Below, in pieces: positions 35,901 through 47,432 of a DNA stretch of 64,000 nt. How positions within the stretch are numbered: position 1 is the stretch's first letter; the number at the start of each line of letters is the position of its first letter. The DNA comes from Carallia brachiata. Its lineage: Eukaryota; Streptophyta; Magnoliopsida; Malpighiales; Rhizophoraceae. The stretch lies in contig JADCRB010000040.1 in assembly GCA_021464245.1 (NCBI GenBank), positions 5,114,273-5,178,272 on the forward strand, in the 5' to 3' direction. Below the pieces are notes generated by a model. That model was not told where the DNA came from. It did no database searches and saw only the letters and a list, made by a program, of their open reading frames with translations. Made by a program: the position numbers and the translations under genes.

Positions 35901-36241
35901 AATGTCACCAAAAAAATAAATTAAATTAAAATTAGGGTTCTAAACCGCCACGAATCTCGAAATTTAAACAGAATCAATAAATCAGGGCGAAAATCAGAAT
36001 GCAAGAGAGAGAGAGATTCGGAAAATGCGGTGAGAGAGAAGGTGAAAGAAAGGCACACACACACACACACACCTCTGGAGGCGCGCGTAGCCTTGTCTCT
36101 GATGATGTTGACCTCGTCGACCAAAGCGAAGTCTTTGAACATTGCCAGAAGCTGGGCCTCGGTCATCTGCTTCGGCACTTGACCTACGAACAGCTTCACG
36201 CTCTCTTCGCTCGAATTCTTCTCCTTTTTACCCTCCGCCAT
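32977..36241 (-). CDS. BRN1: Bruno/CELF-like RNA-binding protein with three RRMs (BRN1/BRN2 type)
   Basis: Nine exons: complement(join(32977..33104,33182..33325,33413..33779,33974..34146,34591..34670,34757..34882,35053..35104,35789..35871,36073..36241)), about 440 residues. RRM1 begins [19 protein letters not shown]2 [17 protein letters not shown] and RRM3 [18 protein letters not shown] Met/Pro/Gly/Ser-rich linker joins RRM2 and RRM3. The RNP motifs are intact and the end is [14 protein letters not shown]. The Arabidopsis proteins bind mRNA; BRN1/BRN2 repress SOC1 and delay flowering, and RBP-DR1 (the same locus) affects salicylate responses. Exon 6 lacks one base: the frame changes after RRAQKA, where the GG at 34072-34073 should be GGG. 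All splice phases otherwise agree. UG tracts flank exon 1. Confidence 0.93.
36053..36072 (-). promoter_or_regulatory. UG-repeat at the first splice donor of the Bruno-like gene
   Basis: On the coding strand exon 1 ends TCCAGAG and intron 1 starts directly with about ten GT dinucleotides. The 5' splice site is therefore the first unit of a microsatellite. CELF/Bruno proteins are known to bind UG-rich RNA. Confidence 0.7.
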
Positions 36242-36249
36242 TAATGCCT

Positions 36250-36350
36250 ACAAAACACGCGCGCGCACACACACACACACACTTTCTCTCTCCCTCTCTC
36301 TCTCTGTCTCTGGTTCTTGATTTTCTCTCTCTAGAATTCACTCGTTTTTT
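36250..36350 (-). repeat. UG/CG and GA repeats in the Bruno-like 5' leader
   Basis: Immediately upstream of the ATG the coding strand carries GTGTGTG, CGCGCGCG and, farther up, GA repeats. The plus strand shows CACACA at 36265-36281 and CT-rich DNA at 36283-36340. If transcribed, the leader would hold a second UG tract. Confidence 0.7.
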
Positions 36351-36947
36351 TTGCTCTCTCTCCCTCTCTAAATTCTCCGTTTCCTTCTTTGGTATTTTTC
36401 AGTTTTTTTTTTTTTTTTTTTTTGGGGGCCGGGGGTTTTCCTCGTGAACGTGAAGTCGTCGATGAGAAAATTGGGAGCTTTCAGGATTGGCAAAAGTTGG
36501 ATCTTGGATAGATATAGTACATAATTAAATGCGAAGCAATCGGGCTTGATCTTCCCTTTAATTACGTATTTGTCCTCACAGCTGTTTTTTTGGATGGTTG
36601 TGCGCGTTGGGCACCCTCCGCAGCTCCTCGCCGAGGTGGATCGAATCGAATTTCGAACTTTGTTGCACGTTCATAAATTGTTCGCTTTGAGGAAGCCTCG
36701 GATCGCAGTCCTTCGCTTGGTTGGTTGCCCCTTTTTGCCCCCGAAAATGAAGTCAAATTGAGCAAATAAAACTTTTACAAATTTAATAAAAAAATTTTCG
36801 AAAACTCTTTATTAAATTCTTCGTTAAAATATGGCAAGATAATAACTGAAAACACGTGAAAAAGCATTAAAATTTGAATGGTTATATTTTGTTTTGGAGA
36901 GAGAAAAACGGGTAGAGAGAGAGAGACAAAAAAAAAGGAAAAGGGAT
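36250..36947. other. Upstream region of the Bruno-like gene
   Basis: Contains a T run at about 36401-36423 and a GA repeat at 36898-36927. No TATA element is convincing. Short frames at 36.5-36.8 kb on both strands are not conserved as far as I can tell. Confidence 0.4.
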
Positions 36948-37460
36948 AATATTTATGGAGATATGTATTTATTTAGTTCTAAATTTTTAAATTTTTTTAT
37001 TTAAATTCTAAATCTTTTTGAAATTTCATTTCAGTGCTAAACCTTTTGATTTTACTCCAAATCAGTCTTTCCGTTAGTCAAACTGTTAAAAATTACTGTC
37101 GACTAACGAAAATTTTGTTAAAAAGGTAAAATATATTATTTAAATTTTTTTTGTTATTAAATGCTTGTATTTTATTCTCAAATAGTAACATATAAGTTGA
37201 AATTTTAGGTTTTTTTATTTTTTTATTTTTTTAAGATTACACAACGTATTTCTGTTAACTGGTGAATTAAAATAGTGTATTTTACTTTTTTAAAAAATTT
37301 TCATTAGTCAACAGTAATTTTTAACGGTTTGACTAACGGAAGGACTGATTTGGACAAAATAAACGGTTTATAACTGAAATGAAATCTCAAAAAAGTTTAG
37401 GACTTAAATGAAAAAAAACTTAAAGATTTAGAATTAAATAAATATATCCCAATATTTATG
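36948..37460. mobile_element. Mutator-like MITE with long terminal inverted repeats (493 bp)
   Basis: The element spans 36958-37450 between perfect 10-base direct repeats AATATTTATG (36948-36957 and 37451-37460). Both ends read inward as G(A/G)GATAT..TATTTATTTA(A/G)TTCTAAAT. They stay complementary for about 200 bases, including CCGTTAGTCAAAC on one arm and GTTTGACTAACGG on the other. Long inverted repeats and a 9-11 base target duplication fit the Mutator superfamily. Confidence 0.8.
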
Positions 37461-39520
37461 TGTAAAACATGTTTAGGATTAGACAAGAGTGTGAGAGAGA
37501 AAAATTAAATTTTCTCTTTACTTTCATTAAATTTGTTTCTCCTAAAATTGAGAAAAAATTTATTAATTCTACGATAATTTTTGTTAAAAGAATCTATAAC
37601 TCTATTATATATAAATAGTATTGTATAAGATGAAATTAACATTCTTATATAGATTATTCTTTTTTTCCTTATTTTTTATCATTTTCAAAATAAGATATCA
37701 AGGCCTTTCGAGAGTGGGTCTTGAAATTCTCAAGGCTCTCTTAGACATGAAGGAATTTTAATGTCTGAAACTTCTAGAATTACAAGAATTCATATGTTCT
37801 AGTTTGTCAATCTGTTAAGCAATTGCCAATAACTAATCACTTCCTAAATTGTCTTACCCAAAAGAAGAAAAAAAAAACAAACAAACAAAAATGATGCTGT
37901 CAATTAATACTTTTTGGAAAATAGTATTTATCGCGTGATTTTTCCATGAAATTCACTGCGACATTGATGTGGAAAGGGACGATAAAGAAAAAAAAAAAAG
38001 TTGCAAATCTTCTTCAGTTTGAATTTCGGCGATTCCATCAATGATGAGTGATGGAAGCATCTCCGGCTTTATCTGATCTTCAAATTGCGATGAATGACAC
38101 GGTCAAAAAAAAAGAAGAAAAGAGAAAAAAGAAAAGGGTAAAATGAAGTGACCAAGGAATCAATCAAGGATGGAAGATTCAATCCAATGAAATTATGAAA
38201 ACGACAGTTCTCCTGCTCCAGATTTGGCATCCCAGCATCAGTCGCCAACCAGCCTCTTCTTCTGGGGACACCACAATTGTTTTCCCTCCTTTCCCTTCAT
38301 TTTGAATCTTTGTCCACCACCTGCGTGATGACGCATCCTCAGGATTACCTTTTAGCACACCAACATTCCAATTCTTCTTGCATCCTGAAAATTTTTCTCC
38401 CGTTTTGTGAATCCGCTAATCGAAATTGAAAGGGTTCGGACTTCGTTATTTCTTAATTTTAATAAGGCAAAAAAATTTATGAACTTAAAATTTACACACA
38501 AAATAGTAACACAAATTTATTATTTATATCTTAATCTTTTGTTGAATGATAAGTCTAATATAATTAATAGTTTAAATTTAAATAGTAAATCTGTATCATT
38601 ATTTTATGTTTAATTTTTATATTCATATAATAAGACTTTTGTAATAAATAGTTTATATGGCTATTTGTTTTTTTGAAGTGCTTTTACATTTTTATAGTAT
38701 CTTTGAACCAACAATTTTTTTTTTATTGTTAATAGATTAACTACTAATTATTAGGCGTTAAAAGAAAAAAAACTAAGAAAAATGGATGATTGCAAAAAGC
38801 AGCCGTCCTTGTCGGGAGTCGACAAAGGAAGCCTACTTTTTAACAAAGCAAAAGCTTCTCCCTGGCACATGTTCATGCTACCACGTTAGTTTGATCTTTG
38901 TCTCTATTTTCTTTTCTTTTTATCTTTTATAATAGTGTTGGTTGACGTCATATGATAGGTTATTCCTCCCGATCTGAATTTTTATTTTTATTTTAGCTCC
39001 TATTTCTTCCTCCCATTGATACCGTTTACAAATACTTCTCTTTTTTTTGAACCTGAATCAAGCTAATACTTTGGTATTAGCTTGAAAACATTCTCAAAAG
39101 AAATGAACCGTGTATTTTTCCATTGGACTTGCTGTAGAAGATCAACAAAATAAATATTTTACAACTCAAGCTTGTTAATGAAAAGAATACAATAAAGTAA
39201 AGTTTATAATTTCAGCATGAAATTTCCAATGAACGTAATTGGTCTAAATACTTTTATTTCAGTCCATTAATTTCCTAGGTTTCGTACTCTAGAACTCCAC
39301 CGTACTAGCAGATAAAAAAATTTAAATAGAAGTAATTATTAAGAAATTGAAAATGAAATTATAATGAGAAAAGATTGAGTAGCCACAAAATTTTAACTCG
39401 GATGATAGTGGTAATATAGCAGCAAAATAAAAGTCCATGATTCTTCTCCAATGGTCTTCTTTTTCAAAACTAGTTGGTCTAATCTAAGATATTTAAAAAA
39501 AAAAGTCCTGAATAAACCAA
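37461..39520. other. Gene-free region
   Basis: AT-rich DNA with A runs. A less AT-rich patch at 38020-38400 shows no long frame. No RNA gene or conserved protein is seen. Confidence 0.45.
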
Positions 39521-39810
39521 GCGAGAAAAATTGTTCAGCATTGCAGAGAGTTACTTCAAAAGGATTGGATTTGTGCACACCAATCACATATACCAGAAAA
39601 GGAACAGAGCTGCTGATAGATTGGCTAACTTAGCATTTTCTTTGGATCGAAATTTGCATGTTCTTTAAGAACCACCACTGAGTGTGAGGCAGCTATTATA
39701 ACAAGATTTAATAGGGGCGTATTGTCCCCGTATGGTTCCTTTGTAAGATTTATTTTTCTAAGGGCTTGGTGCCTTTCAAGTTCGATCAAAAAAAAAAAAA
39801 AGGCGAGAAA
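39521..39810 (+). mobile_element. 5'-truncated LINE (RNase H end, 3' UTR, poly(A))
   Basis: The plus strand at 39600-39665 encodes RNRAADRLANLAFSLDRN then LHVL and TAA, which looks like the C-terminal RNase H end of plant L1-type LINE ORF2 proteins. A 3' UTR follows, ending GTTCGATC plus A13 at 39788-39800. The repeat GCGAGAAAA at 39521-39529 and 39802-39810 is a likely target duplication. Only about the last 270 bases of the LINE were copied. Confidence 0.65.
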
Positions 39811-39926
39811 ACTCTTGGCTAATGTTTCTTGGGTTTATACGAAACAAAGTTGTTGAACAACTTGGACTCCGGGCCACTGTCGGAAGAAAGCGTAGAGCTT
39901 CCTCCGTAATTGGATGCATGAAAATT

Positions 39927-40081
39927 GAAAGGGGGCACTATTGTAAAAGCAATGGCGTGCAGTGGCCACGTCTAATGGTTTGTTAATGTTTTTGTCTCTG
40001 TATATTTTACTTAGGCGTTAACCTTCCCTTCTGACCCAAAAAAAAAAAAAAGAAAGAAAGGGGGCACTATTGTAAAAGCAA
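39927..40081 (+). mobile_element. Truncated poly(A) retroposon with 26-base target duplication
   Basis: A perfect 26-base direct repeat (GAAAGGGGGCACTATTGTAA and six more bases) lies at 39927-39952 and 40056-40081. The 103-base insert between them starts TGGCGTGCAGTGGCC and ends CTGACCC plus an A run. This is the form of a 5'-truncated non-LTR insertion, and it must be fairly recent because the duplicates are identical. Confidence 0.8.
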
Positions 40082-43000
40082 GAGAAGGGTACAATGGTAG
40101 TTTGGCGTGTAAACAGAGGCACAAAGATAAGTGCGCCAGACTGTCCCGGCAAAGCCCCACTTGGACTTTCTGTTCCGCTCTCACCCTCGTCAATGATACC
40201 AATTTTTAGTAGCTCAGTCTGAGTTTACTAAAATCAATAAAAAAAAAAAAGTTTCTAAATTTCTGAAAGTTGACAGTGCCTCCCAGTCCACATTCCAAGT
40301 TTCCCATTGTGTAATGAACATTAGAAAAGGCTTATTTGTTGGATAACGATGTGCAATCACCAATATACATGATTGATCCACTGGACTTGACCCAAACAAG
40401 GTAGCGAATTGGCAGAAAAGATAATGTGATGATTTGCGAAATGCATAGAATGGGAAACAGAATCCTTTTGTTCCTTTTGTAATTATCTCCTAGGTCAAAG
40501 GGGTAGAGTTTATAGGAAAAAGCTACGGAAGTAGGCACAATGTTATTATATAGAGATTTAGACTGTTAAATTATAAAAAATATATTAAATTTTAAAAAAT
40601 TAATTAATTATATATTTTTTATGTAATATAAATTATGTGTAGCATAGTAGTACCTTAGTTTATAACTATAATAAAGGGACGATGATTGACGGCTTTGAGA
40701 CTTTGTTTAATGGGTCATTTCTCTTTTGTGAGATGCGCTTTGACCATTTCTCGGCCCAAAACTAGGATAAGAATTGCTTTGTTGTTTTGCCGGGACTAGT
40801 TCTACATTAATCACCAATAGGAGGACTGGCTGGCTAGTAGAGTAGGTCACATGAGTGGCCCTCTGGCAGAGAGTTAGATTACTGTGCCAATAGCTGACTG
40901 TTCTGGTAGTAATTAAAATGTTAGTAGCGGTCCTATCATTTGGTCAAACCCCCTAAATAGGTTTTAATTCGAAAAAGACCATCCATAACTTGGCATGTCG
41001 GCCCTTAAAAGCTGTAAGCTAAACTGAAAATGGACTCCACTACACTCCGGCAGAATTTGGACGAAACATCAGATGAATGTGAGTTTTATAGTATTTTTAT
41101 TATTTTTTATTAAAAAATTTATGATATGTTTATAATTAAGTTTAATGTGTAAACAGTATTATTGAAAGTTATATGAACATTAATTTTAATTATATGTGCA
41201 TTATATTTTTTAAAATAAATTAAAAAAATCATAAAAATCACACGGGTCTCCTCCCATCTAAAAATTTGGCTTCTTACCTTTTTTTTTTTTCCAATAAAAG
41301 TAAAAACGGTGAATTACAACATCTATATATCAGTTAAGTCTATAATACAGCAGATCTTCTCAAAAAGTCTATAATAGACCGAACAAAGCCGGTCGAATAA
41401 ATGTTGGACTCGGGAGTCAAGACGAAGACAGTGAGATTCAATTGGTAGCATAATAATCACAAAAAAGGCAACCAGCTTTATGAACCTGACAAAAAAAAAC
41501 TATAACAGAATCTTAATACGTAAGCATAGATATTACTTAGCTGTGACTTGCAATTTCGTTAACCGTCAGAAGAAAGCTGGAGCATCCTTTAACTATTTAA
41601 CAGTTTAACACTTTAATTGACAAACTAGAAGAAACAAAAAAAAAAAAATACATAAATCAAGGTAAAATCTGCTGTTTTAGAAAAATAAAATGAAAAAGTA
41701 TAGAAGGCTGCAAAGTACTAATACGGTACTATCCAATATAAAATTTAAAAAAAAATACAGAAATTAAAAAAAAAAGAAGAAATTACCTAAATACTTTAAC
41801 ACATTATCTCACCCAACTAATAATAAGGACAATTTAGTTATGTAACAATCTAATTAAAATTATTTTACTTTTTACTTATTTTCTTTCATATTTTTTCATT
41901 TATCCAAACAATAGATCTATTTATTTTTTTTTTACAAATTTCTTTTCTAATTATTTTTTTTTTTTTTTTTTTTTTCAATCAAAATCTTACTATCCAATAA
42001 GGGGTAAGAGCACCCTAAAAGTCAACGCCAAGTTAGTTGTACCTAAAATTTCAATAAAGCTTGCGTTGGTCAATCACTTACCCAAAAACTTCGGTGGGTT
42101 TGAAGTTAGGGGACTATAAATTAAGAATATATTATAAATATATAATTAATATAATAATATATAATAATTTATTTATTTTTTAAATTTTTATAAATTTAAT
42201 TATTTTATAATTTATATCATTTTAATCTCATTTAAATCGTACCCATTAAGTATTTCCCTTCAAGTTATATTCCTCAATAGCCTCCGGCCCGTCTACAACA
42301 TTCTTCGAAACTGCCTCAAACATATATTAATGACCAAGGAAGCAACTGCATCAATAAAGAACAGAACAAATTTTTAACAAAGAGGATAAATGAAAACAGA
42401 AGTACAAAACAGAGACGGATTTAGATTGTAATCAAATATGAATAATCATTTCAGAAATGTGGAAATCACTTGGGGAATATCAAAGTGAAAACAGAGCATG
42501 CTTTGTACTTGACCCGCTTGATTTCACCATGTGTTTTGCCAGTTATGATGCGGCCGTAGCTAAGCAGAAGCTCTGGCCATAGCAGCGGCCAACACCTTTC
42601 CAAAGATCTCTGCGCATTTCTGCATTTGATTCTTGTCTCTGATTTGCATTCATCTGCAGCCGAATTTCATAAAGAAAAGTCACACTCGGGAAGAAACGTT
42701 GTGCGAGTTCCATCTACAATAGCATACCTTTATGGTTATAATAGACTAAGAGCAAGTTGTTGGTTAAAATTGCCTGCATCTTTATCTTTCGTTAGAATTG
42801 ATGGTATATGTCCTCCCTTTCACAAAAAAAAAAAAAAAAAGAATTGATGGTACATGTCATCAAAGAGTAATTAACTTAATTAGTATAAGAGGTGACAGTC
42901 TAATAATATTTTGAGGTGTCCCCCTAACATTAATTTAGATTTGAGTTTTTGTGCCTGCATTCTCCCCTGATCACTTAAGTTGGGTAATTGTGAAATATTA

Positions 43001-43500
43001 TGGTGAAAGATGAAGTGCGGCATAAATTCCAAATTTGTTATCCCCGTAATTAGGGTTGAAGGAAACTCGTTTCAGATTCAGTAATATTTCAGTGGTGGGT
43101 CTTTCCTTTAAGAGATATTGAATTGCAAAAGCTAGCTTCTATCTAAAATTTCGGTAACTGCTATATCCACAGAGTGATTTTTTTCGTTCAAAAAAAAGTA
43201 ACTTAATTAAGAAATGAATTAAGCAATAATTATAGGCAAATAAGCTAAATTATAACTTCTCATAATAAATTTTGACACTTTATAGTAAGACTGTGAGTAC
43301 CACTTTTATTTTCTCATTTTCTACTTTAAAGAAGTTAACGATTACAAATTCTTGGCATTAAAAATTGTCGTGAAAGTCCCATACTTATAAGACAATTAGT
43401 AAAGACATTTGTTAAGAACTCTTAATCATGTATTCAAATTTTAATAATTTTATTTTTTTTGACGTTTGGACCTCTCTCCGAACTAAAAAAAGATTATCAT
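40082..43500. other. Gene-free region upstream of U1-C
   Basis: No conserved frame. Contains AT-rich repeat text at 40560-40640, 41090-41230 and 41800-42240, and a T run at about 41950-41976. Several A runs could be retroposon scars. Confidence 0.45.
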
Positions 43501-43513
43501 GAAAGAAGAAAAT

Positions 43514-43571
43514 TGAGAGTAGGCCTAAGGCCTTCGACTGAAAAAAAGAGAGTAGGGCAAAGGCCTTCGTT
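43514..43571. repeat. 22-base direct repeat upstream of U1-C
   Basis: GAGAGTAGGCCTAAGGCCTTCG and, 36 bases on, the close copy GAGAGTAGGGCAAAGGCCTT. A GGCCCA motif (site II-like) lies just downstream at about 43587. The copies may be promoter elements, but this is only suggested by position. Confidence 0.45.
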
Positions 43572-43767
43572 TGCAAAGATTAGTGCGGCCCACTTTCTGG
43601 AACAACGTTGGATCGCCGATAGACTGTGCAAAAAGGGCTATAAAACCTGAAATTTTTTTAAAAACAAAAACAAAAAGAAATAATCAACGTCAAAAAGTAC
43701 AGCACTTGTTCACCGTCCGATACGCAGACCATCATCTGGTCCTGTATCCCTAATAAAAAGCCAACGG

Positions 43768-43790
43768 TATATATAGAGAGTGAGCACGTG
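43768..43790 (+). promoter_or_regulatory. TATA box and G-box of U1-C
   Basis: TATATATA at 43768-43775 is followed by CACGTG at 43785-43790, 150-175 bases before the start codon. A TATA about 30 bases before transcription start would leave a leader of roughly 140 bases. Confidence 0.5.
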
Positions 43791-43943
43791 AAATCCCGTG
43801 GACTCGGAAACAGGCTAACACCCATATTCGTTTTCTTTCCTCTGCCCCTAGGGCTTCGTGTTTTGATCAAATTCGCTCCTGTCGTTTTGAATCCATAACC
43901 AGCAGCAGCTTGTACAAATACAATTTGGAGGTGAAGTGCGGCC

Positions 43944-45533
43944 ATGCCTCGGTACGTCCTCGGTCTTCTATCTTGGCTTTCTCTAATGGCAGTGCGGTGG
44001 ACGGAGGATCTAACTTCTTCTTCTTATTTGTTTTTAACGTTTTTTTCAGGTATTACTGCGACTATTGCGACACTTACTTGACTCACGATTCAGTAAGCAC
44101 TTCGCCATTTTTTTTTTTAAATTTTTTGCTTCAGCTGTCAATTTCTGCTTATTTTTGTTTTTCTTCTCGTTGCCGTTTCAATTAATTTTTTTGTTCTTTA
44201 AAATAGTGCCAATCAGACTATTTTTGTACAACTTGCATTTTGTTGTTATAAAATTTTCAAATTTCTGATGATCTTCTTTGATAAATTTCAGCCCTCTGTT
44301 AGAAAGCAACATAATGCAGGTTACAAACACAAGGTAGTACTTTTGATTTGTGTTCTGTCTTTTGTTGGTTATTTACTTCCCTATCTGTTTTGTTATCATG
44401 TAAGTTGTTGAGGTTTTTTTTTCCTTTGTTGGGTTTGTGTAGGCAAATGTGAGGGCCTACTACCAGCAGTTTGAGGAGCAGCAAACCCAGAGTTTGATTG
44501 ACCAAAGGATAAAAGAGCACCTTGGCCAAGCTGCAGCATTCCAGCAGGTTGGAGCTGCCTACAATCAGCATCTATTGACTCAGAGGCCCCGACTCCCGAT
44601 TCTTCCAACGCCTGTACTGCCAGTTCAAGGACAGTTGCCTATGAACGCACCTTTCCCGGGGATGAGGCCTCCCGTTTTGCCAAGACCTGTTCCTGGTGCT
44701 CCAGGTAACATGTCAACATGCATTATCTATCTTCCCCGGGTTTTGTTGTCTTCTTCTTCTCGCGTTTGTTTTTTGGTTGTTGTCTCTGTGCGTGTGTGTG
44801 TGGATTGACACATAACCAGTCAACCACATTGTTGCATCATGACACTGGATTGAGCGGTCCATCAATGGCAGGTTGCTTGCTATGGACCTGATACATATTA
44901 TTGTTACCAAAGCTGTTCTATAATGCAACTTTGGTTATAGGCGTGTAATTGAAAATTCACTCTTGAAATTTTCTTGATGAGATGCAACTTTGTCAATCAG
45001 TTTTTGCGCGTGTTTGTGCACATGTGTGCATGTATATTCCCATCTATTGATGTATGTAATGTAATCCTTTTATTGCCTCCATCTATATGATTATCCAATT
45101 ATCTTTTCTCTGTAGGAATAGTTATTAGCTGGAAATCTCCGTTATGTTGACAGATTTATGTGGGCTTAGAAGTTGCCACAACTTTTAATCTATCAGACCC
45201 TTATGACATGTTTTTCGTGGTATTCAAATCCTGTGGCGGTGAACATGAGATTCACATTTTCTGATGACATTAACAGGTTATGTTGCTGCTCCAGGCATGC
45301 CACCAATGGTAGCTCCGCCTGGTGCTCCTTCCTTTCCAGGCCAAATAAATGGTGTTCCAAGGCCTCCAATTGCCCCACCATCTGTTCCTGGGAGTATGGT
45401 GCCACCTGCTCCATCTAGTGGTGCTCCCTCTATGGTTCCACCTGCAACTTATCAAGCACCTCCGGCCACATCTGCAAGTGGAGGCTTTGACAATTTCAAC
45501 GTTAATGCCCCAGCCTCGGAAGTTAATCACTAA
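43944..45533 (+). CDS. U1C: U1 small nuclear ribonucleoprotein C
   Basis: Five exons: 43944..43951, 44050..44092, 44292..44333, 44443..44704 and 45277..45533, giving 203 residues. The first coding exon is only 8 bases (ATGCCTCG). The N-terminus MPRYYCDYCDTYLTHDS through QHNAGYKHK is the matrin-type C2H2 zinc finger, with Cys6, Cys9, His24 and His30. A conserved helix (YYQQFEEQQTQSLIDQR) follows, then a Pro/Gly/Met-rich tail typical of the family. U1-C stabilises base pairing of U1 snRNA with the 5' splice site, in the nucleus. All splice sites are GT-AG and the frame is intact. Confidence 0.96.
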
Positions 45534-46494
45534 TCTCATCGAATCGGGACACTTTTGCTTCTGTATCTTTTTGAAGTAAGGAACTCAAGCAACTTTATTT
45601 TCTTCAACTCGGAAACATTTTAATGACTTTTTTTGTGTATATTTATTTTCTGGAAGAGTGCGGTTTAAGAGAACTGAAAATTGGTGGGTTTTTATGGGTT
45701 GTGTATGAAAGCGGGAGCATATTAAAGCTTTTTTACTTATATGGAACTTGAGTCCAGCAAGTGAATGTTTATTTTTGAGATTGATCTTGTGGCTATTTGG
45801 ATTCTCATTTGACTTGCTGTGTTATCTGCATGGTTTGTGTCTTCCATGACAGTGCTTTTGTAGCAACAAGAGAAACCAGAAACATTACTTCCATCTTCCA
45901 CCAAATGAAGCCTTAACCATATTATTGCTGGTTTATGCTCTTAGAAGTGGACTGGATGTGGGGTGTTGTGGCAGTATTTTTGTAAACATAGCAATTCTGA
46001 AATCTATCAGGTACCGACTGTTAAGTACTGCTTTTGGCCCAAACTCTTTTTCAGTATTCCTCACACATTTTGTGGTGGAATTCTATTTGTAGCTGGTGGT
46101 ACGGTGCCTGTTGCAAGAACAAGGATGCATTTGTTAACATCTTTACAAGTGTCATTTAGTCATTTTAGTTTCCTTCCTTGAACGACTTAAGTTCTGTTTG
46201 GCTTAGAACTGTACTGATTCGGCTTTAGTGTATTCATTGTGGACTTTATGGGATAGAAGTATTGATGCAGGCGCCTGAGTATTTTCATAAGGACCATCTC
46301 TGTTGCAATTTTAATCATGGCATGCTACTGTAAGCGGACGAGGATCCCTAAGTTAAAATTGCCAAAATTTGCACGGTAAATTTAACCTGTTCTCTCTTCT
46401 ACCTTTGAACTTGTCGTTTTGATTAGGAAGACGGTTAAAAAGACTTGATCAGGACCCTTGCGTCATGGATGTGTACACATCTTTTAAATTCTAG

Positions 46495-46888
46495 GAGTGC
46501 GCTTGTTTTATGAGATAAATAGGATAGGATAGGTTAGTAGTCAATTATCTCACCTTAATTCATGTCTGATTGGTTAATAAAATAGATACAGTAAATTAGT
46601 GTGGACTTACTATTTTATGAATTTATGATAATACTATCTCTAACTCTATGGGCTAGTCTATTCCATATCATGAATTAGTATTAATAAATTATATTTTTAT
46701 TAAAATATCTTTTAATTAAAATAAATTTTAAATATTTTTTAAAAATTAACATAAAATTTAAAAAATTCATTTCTCTCTCTTCCTTTCTCTCACTCCTCTT
46801 CTCTCTTTCCTCTTCTCTCTCTCACTCCTCTCTCTCTCTTCCCTCTGTCTCCCTCCCTCATCTTTGCTCCCTTCCGTTCTCTCTTCTC

Positions 46889-46957
<69 letters not shown>

Positions 46958-47432
46958 TTTCATATAAATTTGAAAATTTATCTCTTAAACTTTATTTAAT
47001 TTTCCTTCAAAAAATTTTAAAAAATATAAATATCTTTTTTTTCATATTTTATAATTTATTTGTATCAATAAAATTAATACTTAATTTTAAAAAATATTTT
47101 TATATAAAATTGAAAAATTATAAACAATATAATGTAATATAATGTATAATAACAAGTAAAATAAATATTAATTTTATTACTTAATTTTAATTATTTTTAA
47201 TAAAAATATTAAAATTAATAATAAATGTAAATCAATTATCTTTAAAGGTAAAAAAGTAATTTTAATATATTATATTATTCTATCTCATATTATCTAAATA
47301 TTAAATATGATAATTATTTTATACTATTTGTTAACATCCAAACATAATATTGGTTAGTAATCTAACTTATTTTATACTATATTAATATATATTATTTTAT
47401 ACTGTATTATCTAATTTGTGTATCAAATGCAC
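46495..47432. mobile_element. Possible MITE-like element with internal (TC)n
   Basis: The segment opens AGTGCGCTTGTTTTA and its end in reverse complement is AGTGCATTTGATACA. Inner parts also mirror weakly (GTTAGTAG and TTGGTTAGTAATC). The interior is AT-rich and holds a CT tract. No clear target duplication is seen, so the boundaries are uncertain. Confidence 0.35.
46892..46950. repeat. (CT)n microsatellite
   Basis: About 29 uninterrupted CT units, preceded by a degenerate CT/CCT stretch from about 46770. Both strands give long but meaningless Ser/Leu or Arg/Glu frames. Confidence 0.95.

Noticed and set aside
46767..46952. Arg/Glu-repeat frame
   Set aside because: Pure translation of the CT/GA microsatellite.
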